28,971 nt of DNA, taken from NCBI GenBank assembly GCA_910586745.1, contig CAJUJZ010000013.1:1-28971 (forward strand), in the 5' to 3' direction. Of this stretch, positions 1 to 7,365 are shown one piece after another. Every line of letters begins with the position of its first letter. Positions within the stretch are counted from its first letter, which is position 1. The position numbers and the translations under genes are program-made. Source of the DNA: an uncultured Mucispirillum sp. (GTDB lineage Bacteria; Chrysiogenota; Deferribacteres; Deferribacterales; Mucispirillaceae). The notes under the pieces are model-generated. The model saw only the letters and a list, made by a program, of their open reading frames with translations. It was not told the origin of the DNA and did not search any database.

Positions 1-149
1 AGCGATAAATTTAGATAAATATTATGTGACTTTTATGATAAGCTACACAAAATCTAAAAATATATTTAGAATGCAGAATTGTGAAAAAATAATTAATTTA
101 TTTATTTTTTTTATTTTTATTTGCATATATGCTGCGTCATACTGCTTAT

Positions 150-955
150 GCTAAAGAATATGGATATTAGTAAATGCAATTTTACTGTTACAGATATAGA
201 AGTTTTTAATATTAGATAATGGCACAATATATAAATATAAAAATACAAACGGTCTATTATGTGCTAAAAATAAAGACTTTATATTAAATATTCCTGTCAA
301 AAATTGTTTGCACACGGATTAGTGTAGTTTTTTGTATAGATGGCAGGGTAATATATGAAAGCCTGTATAAAAAAGGTCAACATATAAGTGATATAAAGGT
401 GTTTTATAAAATAGTCAGTTATCATATTTGTTCCCACATAAAGATGGTAATATTACAGTGAAAATACCTTATAAAAAAGGAAAAGAATATGATGTGAAAA
501 TTGGCTGTTTTGGAGATGGAACTGTAGAAAGAGAATTTGTTCATAAAAATGGAAGGCTAAACGGTTTATATAAAGAATATTATGAAAGTGGTGTTCTTGC
601 TTATTGTAGCAACTATGTTGATGATAAAATTGATGGCATTGCTGTGTCATATGATTATAATAGTAATAAAAAAAGAAGAAAAGAACTATGTAAAATGTGA
701 GCTTTATAGTTTTATTACAAATATTACTCTCAAGGCAGACTTATATCTAAACGAAATGTGTTGAATGGATAGTTTATTTATGTTGTTATTTCTTATGAAT
801 ATTTTGATGATAATTCCATTAAAGAAATAATATATTCATATCAAAATAATAAAAACTATATAAAGTAGATATTACATAATGAAAGGGTAAAATTTTTGCA
901 CAAATAAACTGGGCAGATGGAAAACGAATGAACTATTCTTATACGAATTAATCTT
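150..955 (+). pseudogene. Broken MORN/YwqK-like repeat protein gene
   Basis: No single frame is open, but consecutive pieces in different + frames read as one protein. A piece near 160-210 (KCNFTVTDIEVFN) continues in another frame as DNGTIYKYKNTNG (215-253). Another reads DGRVIYESLYKKGQHISD (about 337-396). The longest open piece, 428-700 (90 codons), contains NGRLNGLYKEYYESGVLAY, a typical MORN-like G-x-Y-x-x-Y-x-x-G pattern as in YwqK-type antitoxin-family proteins. After an A7 run near 667 the frame shifts again, and further pieces (YYSQGRLISKRN, about 718-754; ISYEYFDDNSIKEI, about 787-829) follow with stops between them. I infer a decayed gene for a repeat protein. The specific family and the true 5' end are uncertain, and no ribosome binding site for an intact start was found. 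Confidence 0.5.
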
Positions 956-995
956 TTATAAAAGTGGCAGTATAGGATATTCTGTACTACTATTA

Positions 996-1949
996 TTAAG
1001 CAGTTAGTGATATAAGCGAGCCAATATTATAAGATGAGGCAGTTATGTTTTGGTTATTTTTCTGCCTCACTAATGTGATATTGCTTTCTCTTGTATTTTG
1101 AACTGGTGCTTGAGTTATTGCAGCTGAATCAGATGTATTGCTGGTATTATTGTCTGCTTTATCAGAATTTTCTTTTGAAGAAACATTTGTATTTACAGCA
1201 ATTTTGCTGTTGTCAGTTTTTACTGCAGTTTCAGTGTTTTCTGTATTATTTTCACTTTTATTTACACTGCCATCTGTATTTTCACTTTCTGTTTCAGTAT
1301 TCATTTCAGCATTTTTCTGGCTTGTTAATTCTTTTCTTGCTTCGCTCATCATCTGCCTTGCAGCAGAAGCTACTTTCTGGTCCTGACCTGATGGTTCAGC
1401 AGGGGCAAGAGCAGCTTTAATAACTACCTGAGCTTTTGCAATAGTTGCTTCTGGGTCACCTTCAACAGGGGCTGTGTCAATATTAACACTGCCGCCAACT
1501 GCATACTGTTTCCCGTCTGGGCCAGTTTGATAATCATAGCTGGCACCACCCAAAACATAAGAGCCGCCTGCTGCAATATGTGCTTGTTCATGAGTTTTCA
1601 CTTCTCTATCTCTTGATTTAAGCTCATCTATTTGTTTTTGTTCTTCTTCTGTAAACTGTTTATCAGAATTACTGCTGCTGTTTTTTTCAGGTCTTGAAGC
1701 AAGTATTTCTTCACCAGTTAAATATGATGATGAATTTTTGCTGTTATTAGAATTATTACTTGAAGTGTTTTCGTTATTTTCTTTATAAGTACTTGATACT
1801 GCTTTAGTTTGAACAGGTTTCGCATCTACTGCTTTAACATTTTCTTGAGTCTGAGAATTAGATGTATTATTAGTGTTTGATGTTTCATACTGATATGAAG
1901 TAACTGGAACATAACTGTAAAAAGAATTTGTTAAAGCAGAAACGCTCAT
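996..1949 (-). CDS. SprA-family (CJM1_0395-like) putative metalloprotease
   Basis: Product of 317 aa. Residues 1-100 are a low-complexity Ser/Asn/Thr-rich stretch. Residues about 100-210 form the conserved domain: SRDREVKTHEQAHIAAGG (112-129) includes the HExxH-like zinc signature HEQAH (120-124), followed by GGASYDYQTGPDGKQYAVGG and a PEATIAKAQ segment typical of the SprA-related family (putative metalloprotease CJM1_0395 type, known from epsilonproteobacteria and others). The C-terminal 100 residues are again Asn/Ser/Thr-rich. No signal peptide or membrane segment is visible. The ATG start is supported by GAGGAAA just upstream on the minus strand (complement of about 1954-1960). The gene runs away from the dcw operon and stands alone. 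Catalytic activity has not been shown for most members, so protease is a family-based inference. The low-complexity tails suggest a secreted or scaffold-like protein, but this is not certain. Confidence 0.8.
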   Translation of the reverse strand: MSVSALTNSFYSYVPVTSYQYETSNTNNTSNSQTQENVKAVDAKPVQTKAVSSTYKENNENTSSNNSNNSKNSSSYLTGEEILASRPEKNSSSNSDKQFTEEEQKQIDELKSRDREVKTHEQAHIAAGGSYVLGGASYDYQTGPDGKQYAVGGSVNIDTAPVEGDPEATIAKAQVVIKAALAPAEPSGQDQKVASAARQMMSEARKELTSQKNAEMNTETESENTDGSVNKSENNTENTETAVKTDNSKIAVNTNVSSKENSDKADNNTSNTSDSAAITQAPVQNTRESNITLVRQKNNQNITASSYNIGSLISLTA

Positions 1950-2002
1950 AATTTCCTCACAAGTAATGGAAGAAACCAGGCGTGCTGCCTTAATATCAAC
2001 CT

Positions 2003-2008
2003 ATTATA
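2003..2008 (-). promoter_or_regulatory. Possible -10 box for the metalloprotease gene
   Basis: The complement reads TATAAT, 54 bp upstream of the ATG of the gene at 996-1949. No good -35 hexamer lies 16-18 bp further upstream, and the local sequence is so A/T-rich that a chance match is quite possible. Confidence 0.25.
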
Positions 2009-2369
2009 TAATTTACTGTATATAATATAAACTATATTTGATTATTTTGCAAGTAGAAATAATTATAAATTAATTTTAAAAAACAGTCTGCTTTTTTTAG
2101 ATAAAAGAAGATTTATACTGCTAAACAGATTTTTATAAAATTTTCTCATATTGCTTAAAAATTAATCAAATATATATGGAACAAATGTTGTATTTTATTT
2201 GCTATATCAAGAAAAATACAAAAAAATAAAATTTTTTTTTATTTTATTTTCTAAACTGCAGTATGTGTTGATGTTATATTCATATCTTATTGATAAACCA
2301 TTATATTTTTATGCAAAGTTATAGTAAAGATATTTTTGTGTAAAATGATATAGATAATATTTTTATGTA

Positions 2370-2401
2370 TTTCATAATTTTTTCATTAAAAAATTATGAA
2401 A
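2370..2401. repeat. Perfect 14-bp hairpin upstream of the dcw promoter
   Basis: TTTCATAATTTTTT (2370-2383) and its exact complement (2388-2401) flank a CATT loop. The arm begins with a run of T or ends with a run of A on either strand, so it does not read as a standard terminator for an adjacent gene. It lies about 70 bp upstream of the -35 box of the mraZ promoter and may insulate the operon, bind a regulator, or be a chance product of A/T richness. Confidence 0.5.
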
Positions 2402-2470
2402 AATAACCTTTATTATTAATTATTTAATTTTTTTATAAAATAATAATATAAGAATATATGTTTAAATTAC

Positions 2471-2499
2471 TTGACTAATTCTAAAAATTTTATTACAAA
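2471..2499 (+). promoter_or_regulatory. sigma70-like promoter of the dcw operon
   Basis: TTGACT (2471-2476, five of six matches to TTGACA), a 17-bp spacer, then TACAAA (2494-2499, four of six matches to TATAAT). The expected start point is around 2506, inside the TG-phased repeat array and about 50 bp before the mraZ GTG. Hexamer quality, spacing and position agree, although no experimental start site is known to me. Confidence 0.6.
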
Positions 2500-2549
2500 T
2501 GGGAAATGGTGGCATAAAATGTATTAAAATGTCATAATATGTATAAAGA
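2496..2549 (+). promoter_or_regulatory. Five phased 10-bp repeats, probable MraZ operator
   Basis: A TG step recurs exactly every 10 bp at 2500, 2510, 2520, 2530 and 2540. The first two units start TGGGA and TGGCA, resembling the TGGGN-N5 boxes of gammaproteobacterial MraZ. The last three share the core AAAATGT / AAAATGT / AATATGT (2516-2522, 2526-2532, 2536-2542) separated by 3 nt, resembling the AAAGTGT-N3 boxes described for Mollicutes MraZ. The array begins at the -10 box and ends just before the Shine-Dalgarno sequence, which is where an autorepressor would act. The function is inferred from position, period and family knowledge. Confidence 0.65.
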
Positions 2550-2556
2550 GGATTAA

Positions 2557-3018
2557 GTGGGATTTTCAGGTAACTATCTGAACAAGTTTGATGATGCTGG
2601 CCGATTAAGCCTTCCTGCAAAAATGCGTGAAGAACTTCGTGCAAGCTTTGGTAATGATACGCTGATGGCTTATACTTTTGGCGGGATAGTGAGAGTGTAC
2701 CCAAAATCCGTTTATGATATGAATATGAAAAATATGCATGAAGCAGCTAAAAAAGATGTTAATACATATAAAATATTTAGAAAAATAAGTTCATCAGCTT
2801 TTGCTGTAGAAATAAACAGCTCAGGCAGAATGAATATACCTGCACAAATAAGACAGAGTGCTGATTTAAAAGAAGAGTGTTATGTTATCGGAGCTTATGA
2901 TGTTATAGAGCTTTGGAACAAAGAAAAATGGGAAAAAGAAAGTGCTACTTGTGATTTAGACTTAGAAAATAATACTGATGTTTTAGCAGGTTTTATGCAT
3001 ATGATTGTTTCGGAGTAA
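2557..3018 (+). CDS. mraZ: MraZ, transcriptional regulator of the dcw operon
   Basis: MraZ is a DNA-binding protein of the SpoVT/AbrB-like fold that forms rings and regulates its own operon. The 153-aa product, about the usual family length, shows the two repeated half-domains clearly: DDAGRLSLPAKMRE (12-25) and NSSGRMNIPAQIR (87-99), each with the conserved G-R-x-x-x-P-x-x-x-R pattern. The start is GTG, supported by AAAGAGG at 2546-2552 just upstream; the resulting N-terminus GFSGNYLNKFD matches the family. It is the first gene of the cluster and is followed by rsmH after 5 bp, the normal dcw order. The phased repeats overlapping its 5' leader are probably its own binding sites. Confidence 0.95.
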   Translation: MGFSGNYLNKFDDAGRLSLPAKMREELRASFGNDTLMAYTFGGIVRVYPKSVYDMNMKNMHEAAKKDVNTYKIFRKISSSAFAVEINSSGRMNIPAQIRQSADLKEECYVIGAYDVIELWNKEKWEKESATCDLDLENNTDVLAGFMHMIVSE

Positions 3019-3023
3019 TATAA

Positions 3024-3947
3024 GTGCATATCTCCGTTTTATATTATGAATTAATTGATAATTTAAATATTTCTGATGACGGTATATATGTTGACTGCAC
3101 TGGCGGTGGTGGAGGCCATGCCAGTCTGCTGCTTGAAAGACTTGGTAAAAATGGCAGGCTTATTACTCTTGACAGGGATATAGAGGCTGTCGCAAGGCTT
3201 CAGGATAAGTTTGCAGAAGATAAAAGAGTAGAAGTAGTGCACAGCAATTTTGCAGATATTGATACTGCTCTTTTAAGCAGAAGTATTGGAAAAGTAGATG
3301 GGATATATACAGACTTTGGTGTATCATCTTTTCAGCTGCAGGAGGCTGAGCGTGGTTTTTCTTTTAGGAAAGACGGTCCTTTGGATATGCGTATGGATAC
3401 TACATGTGGAGAGCCTGTAAGCGAAATAATCAATTCTTATTCCGAAAGCAACCTTTCTACTATAATTTTTAAATATGGAGAGGAAAGATTTTCTCGCCAG
3501 ATAGCTTCTGCAGTTGTGAAAAGGCGTGCAGTAAAGCCATTTACAACCACATTAGATTTTGCAGAAGTTATTAAGGGTGCGATACCTAAAAAATTCCATA
3601 AAAAAGGTATAAACCCTGCAACAAAAACTTTTCAGGCTTTCCGTATTTTTGTAAATAGAGAGCTTGATGCAGTAGAAACATTAATGAGTAAAATATCTTC
3701 TTTACTTAAGCCTAATGGACGGTTTGCTGCTATTTCATTCCATTCATTAGAGGATAGAATAGTAAAAGAATGGCTGCATCACTATGCAGCACCATGTACA
3801 TGTCCAGACAGTTTTCCTGTATGTGTATGCGGTAAAGAACCAGAAATGAAAGTAATAACTAAAAAGCCTATTGTACCAAGTGAAAAAGAGGTTACTCAGA
3901 ATCCTCTTTCCCGCAGTGCAAAATTAAGGGTGGCGGAGCGAATATAA
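3024..3947 (+). CDS. rsmH: 16S rRNA m4C1402 N4-methyltransferase RsmH
   Basis: RsmH (formerly MraW) methylates N4 of C1402 in the 16S rRNA decoding centre using S-adenosylmethionine. The 307-aa product begins HISVLYYELID, the family's H-x-S-V-L signature. It has the SAM-binding motif DCTGGGGGHA (24-33), YTDFGVSSFQLQEAERGFSF (95-114), and ISFHSLEDRIVKEW in the C-terminal half. Four cysteines near residues 258-270 (CTCP and CVCG) form the usual cysteine pairs of the family. The start is GTG, with GGAG inside the end of mraZ as the likely ribosome binding site. The stop codon shares one base with the ATG of the next gene (TAATG), indicating translational coupling. Confidence 0.96.
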   Translation: MHISVLYYELIDNLNISDDGIYVDCTGGGGGHASLLLERLGKNGRLITLDRDIEAVARLQDKFAEDKRVEVVHSNFADIDTALLSRSIGKVDGIYTDFGVSSFQLQEAERGFSFRKDGPLDMRMDTTCGEPVSEIINSYSESNLSTIIFKYGEERFSRQIASAVVKRRAVKPFTTTLDFAEVIKGAIPKKFHKKGINPATKTFQAFRIFVNRELDAVETLMSKISSLLKPNGRFAAISFHSLEDRIVKEWLHHYAAPCTCPDSFPVCVCGKEPEMKVITKKPIVPSEKEVTQNPLSRSAKLRVAERI

Positions 3948-4249
3948 TGAGAGTAATAAGTCAAGAGAGAGTAGCAGGTATAGGCATATCGCTGGCACCT
4001 GTTATGGTTATCAGCACATTAATTTTTGTTTTTTGTATGGCAATACTTATGATATTTCGTCAGCACTGCATAAGCGAAGGTTATAAAATATCAGAGCTTG
4101 CATTTGAACTTGACAGAAAAGCTTTACAGTATGAAGCTGTATCTCAAAAATATTCTGATGCATTAAGATGGGAAGTGCTTTTTAATAAAGCAGAAGAAAT
4201 GGGCTTTATTTTTCCAGTAGGTGGTAAAGTATATTATGTTCAAAAGTAG
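3947..4249 (+). CDS. ftsL: FtsL-like septum assembly protein
   Basis: The 100-aa product has one strong membrane segment (about residues 14-37, APVMVISTLIFVFCMAILMI) after a short cytoplasmic N-terminus. A charged, helix-forming region of about 50 residues follows (KISELAFELDRKALQYEA and beyond), the layout of FtsL, a bitopic protein that forms a periplasmic coiled coil with FtsB and FtsQ and activates FtsWI. FtsL sequences diverge strongly, so the call rests mainly on topology, size and position between rsmH and ftsI. The ATG overlaps the rsmH stop codon by one base. The C-terminus ends in EEMGFIFPVGGKVYYVQK, similar to the end of many FtsL proteins, and overlaps the 5' end of ftsI. Confidence 0.8.
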   Translation: MRVISQERVAGIGISLAPVMVISTLIFVFCMAILMIFRQHCISEGYKISELAFELDRKALQYEAVSQKYSDALRWEVLFNKAEEMGFIFPVGGKVYYVQK

Positions 4250-5927
4250 CACAATATTTAAGCTTTTCAGCATATTTTCATTTGTTATTTTTGGTATAGT
4301 GTTTCTCAAGCTTTTTTATCTGCAGATAATACAGGGCGATAAATATGAGAAAATGGTGGAAGTGCAGAGTGACCCAAGGCTATCTGTATTTACAGACAGA
4401 GGATATATTTATGACAAAGAGGGCAGGCTTTTAGCAAGGAATAAAAGTGCAGGCTCTCTTTATGCATATAGACGGAATATTCCAAATAAATATGATTTTT
4501 TTAAAGCATTAGAAGAAAACGGCATAAAAATAAGCCAGAAAACTAAAAAAGCTTTAAAAGAAACAGATTCATTTACTTGGATATCAAGGCAGATTGATTT
4601 AGAAAAAGCAGAAAAGCTTTCTGAAAAAATTCCAGGTCTTGAATATTTTGTTGAAGATGCAAGATTTTATCCGCAAGGCTCATTAATGGCAAATATTGTG
4701 GGTTTTACTGGTTCTGATAATATAGGCAGAAGTGGCATTGAATACTTTTTAAACAGCAAGTTAGAAGGTAAAAAAGTAAATGTTACAAGTATAAAAGATT
4801 CTAGAAGAAAAGTTATTCTTTTTGAAGATAAAGGTGAGCTTGCTCGTCCTGATGCTCAGGTATACTTAACTTTATCATCAAGAATACAAGCTGGAGCTGA
4901 ACATATATTAAGAGAAGGTGCAAAAACTTTTGGAGCAAAAAACGGTTCTGTTGTAGCAATGGATATAAAAACTGGGGAAATACTTCTTGCAGCTAATGTA
5001 AACAGCTTTAACCCGCATGAATACTGGAAATATCCAAGTGCATACTGGAGTAATCATGGTTTTAACTATGTTTTTGAACCAGGCTCTATTTTTAAAACTG
5101 TAGCATTCAGTTATCTGCATAATAATGATAAGCTTGATAGAAATAGACTGATAGATACCAGTAAAAAAATAACTATAGGAAAATATACTTATTCTGATAC
5201 AAAATATTACGGCACATTAACTGTAGATGAAGTTTTTACTCACTCAAGTAATATTGGTATGACTCAGCTTATTAGAAATGAAAATAATAATAAGCAGGGT
5301 TTTTATGATTTTTTAATAAACTCAGGTTTTGGTGATAAAACAGGAATATATGGAGCAAGTGAGGAGGCAGGTATTGTAAAGCCAGTTTCAGCCTGGTCTA
5401 AAACAAGCCTTACTTCTATGGCTATAGGTTATGAAGTGCTTGTAACCCCATTACAGGTTGTTCGTTTCTATGGTGCTCTTGCAAATAACGGTATAATGGT
5501 AAACCCTAAAATTATTTCTAAAATAGTTAAGGGGAATGAAATAGCAATACCAGAGCATGTGGAGACACAAGTTTTATCAAAAGAAACAGCAAGCTATATG
5601 CTTGATTTAATGCAGAAAACTGTTGAAGATGGCACAGGTAAGAAAGCAAAAACTCAGCTTACAAGGATAGCCGGTAAAACAGGAACTGCAAGAGTATATG
5701 ATAATAAGGCTGGTGCATATTCTACTCTAAACTATTCTGCAAGTTTTGCAGGAGTTTTCCCAGCGGAAAACCCAAAAGTAGCTATGATAGTAGTATATGA
5801 ATCTCCTAGAAGCTCAATATACGGTGGTTCAACTGCTGCAAATGTTTTTAGACAGATTGCAGAATTTATATCTACTGAAAAACATTACTTTGAACCAGAA
5901 ATAGAGGTAGCAGCCTATGAAAATTAA
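4236..5927 (+). CDS. ftsI: Septal transpeptidase FtsI (class B PBP3)
   Basis: FtsI cross-links peptide stems of septal peptidoglycan made by FtsW. From this start the product is 563 aa: a single N-terminal membrane anchor (about 8-29), a dimerisation/pedestal domain, then a transpeptidase domain with all three active-site motifs: SIFK (284-287, catalytic Ser and Lys), SSN (337-339) and KTGT (481-484). No C-terminal PASTA domains follow. I chose ATG 4236 over the in-frame GTG at 4221: AGGTGG at 4219-4224 serves 4236 at about 11 nt, while GTG 4221 has no ribosome binding site and would put charged residues in front of the anchor. It overlaps ftsL by 14 bp and murE by 11 bp. Confidence 0.93.
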   Translation: MFKSSTIFKLFSIFSFVIFGIVFLKLFYLQIIQGDKYEKMVEVQSDPRLSVFTDRGYIYDKEGRLLARNKSAGSLYAYRRNIPNKYDFFKALEENGIKISQKTKKALKETDSFTWISRQIDLEKAEKLSEKIPGLEYFVEDARFYPQGSLMANIVGFTGSDNIGRSGIEYFLNSKLEGKKVNVTSIKDSRRKVILFEDKGELARPDAQVYLTLSSRIQAGAEHILREGAKTFGAKNGSVVAMDIKTGEILLAANVNSFNPHEYWKYPSAYWSNHGFNYVFEPGSIFKTVAFSYLHNNDKLDRNRLIDTSKKITIGKYTYSDTKYYGTLTVDEVFTHSSNIGMTQLIRNENNNKQGFYDFLINSGFGDKTGIYGASEEAGIVKPVSAWSKTSLTSMAIGYEVLVTPLQVVRFYGALANNGIMVNPKIISKIVKGNEIAIPEHVETQVLSKETASYMLDLMQKTVEDGTGKKAKTQLTRIAGKTGTARVYDNKAGAYSTLNYSASFAGVFPAENPKVAMIVVYESPRSSIYGGSTAANVFRQIAEFISTEKHYFEPEIEVAAYEN

Positions 5928-7365
5928 AGAATTAGTAGAAAAATTAAATCCAGTAAAAGTTAATTACTGCGGCAAAGAAAATATAGAAGTTACAAATATT
6001 GCTCAAGATTCCAGAAATCCAAAAGGCACAGTATTTTTTGCATATAAAGGGGAAAGTTATGACTCTAATAAAGATGCAGAAAATATATATAAAAATGGTC
6101 AGGCAGAATTTATTATCTGCGAAGAAAACTTAGGGGATAATATACCTTGTGCAGTTATAAAAAACGGCAGGCAGTTTTTACCAAAAGCAGTTTCTGCATT
6201 TTATAATGAGCCAATGAAAAAATATCACTCTATGGCAGTAACTGGAACAAATGGAAAAACTACTTCAACATATATTATGGAAAGCATTTTCCATGAAGCT
6301 GGTATGAAAACATGCAGGATAGGCACAACAGGCATAATGATAGATGATGAGTATGTAGAGATAGATAATACTACACCATCACCAGAGCTTTTATATTCAA
6401 GCCTTGCTTGTGGTCTTCAAAAAGGCTGCACAGCATTAACAATGGAAGTATCAAGCCATGCTCTTGCTCAAGGCCGTATAAATGGTGCTTTTTTTGAAAC
6501 AGCAGTATTTACTAACTTAACAGGCGACCATTTAGATTTTCATAAAAATATGGAAAACTATTTTGAAGCAAAAGCAATGCTTTTTACTGATACTTACAGT
6601 AAACACAGAGTTTTAAATATAAGCCATGAATATGGTAAAAAATTAGCAGAAAGAATAAAAGAAAATTTAATTACTTTTAATGCTTTTGGTAATGATGCAG
6701 ATATTTTTCCAGTAAAATATACATCAACAGTTCATGGAATAGATGCAAAAGTATCGGTATTTGGTAAAATAATAGATATCAATTCTATGCTTATTGGTGA
6801 ATATAATTTAGAAAATATACTAGGAGTAATAGGTGCTGCTTATTCATTAGGAATAAGTTTAGAAAATGTAGTAAAAGGTATAAAAAAGCTTAAAAATGTG
6901 CCAGGCAGGCTTGAAAAATTCAGTAATAAAAATATTACTGCATTTGTTGACTATGCACATACTGATGATGCACTTGTTAATGCTGTTTCATCATTAAGGC
7001 AGGCAGCAAAGGGCAGAATAATCACAGTATTTGGTGCAGGAGGCGATAGAGATGCCACAAAACGACCTAGAATGGCTAAAGCATCTACTGAGCTTTCAGA
7101 TATTACTATTATTACAAGCGATAACCCAAGAACTGAAGACCCGCAGAAAATAATAGATGATATTTTAAAAGGTGTAGCAGCAGGAAGTGAATATTATGTA
7201 GAAGCAGACAGAGAAAAAGCTATTGCAAAAGCTGTTTCTATTGCAAAAGAATATGATATTATCCTTATTGCTGGCAAAGGCCATGAAGATTATCAGATTA
7301 TCGGTAAAACTAAACATCATTTTGATGACAGGCTGGTAGTTCAAAAATATCTTGGAGCATTATAA
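5917..7365 (+). CDS. murE: UDP-MurNAc-L-Ala-D-Glu:meso-DAP ligase MurE
   Basis: MurE adds the third amino acid to the UDP-MurNAc peptide using ATP in the cytoplasm. The 482-aa product has the P-loop TGTNGKTT (109-116), GDHLDFH (203-209), EAKAMLF with the lysine (219) that is carbamylated in Mur ligases, VPGRLE (328-333), and SDNPRTEDP (401-409). The DNPR motif is established as the signature of meso-diaminopimelate specificity, as opposed to lysine-type enzymes, so the cell wall is predicted to be DAP-type. The ATG lies 11 bp inside the end of ftsI. The stop and the murF start overlap (TAATG). Confidence 0.96.
   Translation: MKIKELVEKLNPVKVNYCGKENIEVTNIAQDSRNPKGTVFFAYKGESYDSNKDAENIYKNGQAEFIICEENLGDNIPCAVIKNGRQFLPKAVSAFYNEPMKKYHSMAVTGTNGKTTSTYIMESIFHEAGMKTCRIGTTGIMIDDEYVEIDNTTPSPELLYSSLACGLQKGCTALTMEVSSHALAQGRINGAFFETAVFTNLTGDHLDFHKNMENYFEAKAMLFTDTYSKHRVLNISHEYGKKLAERIKENLITFNAFGNDADIFPVKYTSTVHGIDAKVSVFGKIIDINSMLIGEYNLENILGVIGAAYSLGISLENVVKGIKKLKNVPGRLEKFSNKNITAFVDYAHTDDALVNAVSSLRQAAKGRIITVFGAGGDRDATKRPRMAKASTELSDITIITSDNPRTEDPQKIIDDILKGVAAGSEYYVEADREKAIAKAVSIAKEYDIILIAGKGHEDYQIIGKTKHHFDDRLVVQKYLGAL

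Larger units (their letters stand above)
1950..2556. other. AT-rich divergent control region
   Basis: This 607-bp spacer separates the minus-strand metalloprotease gene from mraZ. I see no convincing gene in it. It holds an all-A/T inverted repeat (10-bp arms 2223-2232 and 2241-2250 around eight T), a 14-bp perfect hairpin at 2370-2401, and the promoter and operator of the dcw cluster (2471-2549). Homopolymer A and T runs are frequent, so weak promoter-like hexamers occur by chance throughout. Confidence 0.6.

Noticed and set aside
1034..1068. TGAGGCAG/CTGCCTCA inverted repeat as a terminator
   Set aside because: It lies inside the coding region of the metalloprotease gene, about 40 bp before the stop, with no T tract after it.
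1091..1420. 109- and 82-codon frames opposite the metalloprotease gene
   Set aside because: They are antisense shadows of the low-complexity Ser/Asn/Thr codons of the real gene at 996-1949.
4221..4235. GTG start for ftsI at 4221
   Set aside because: No ribosome binding site precedes it, whereas AGGTGG lies ahead of ATG 4236.
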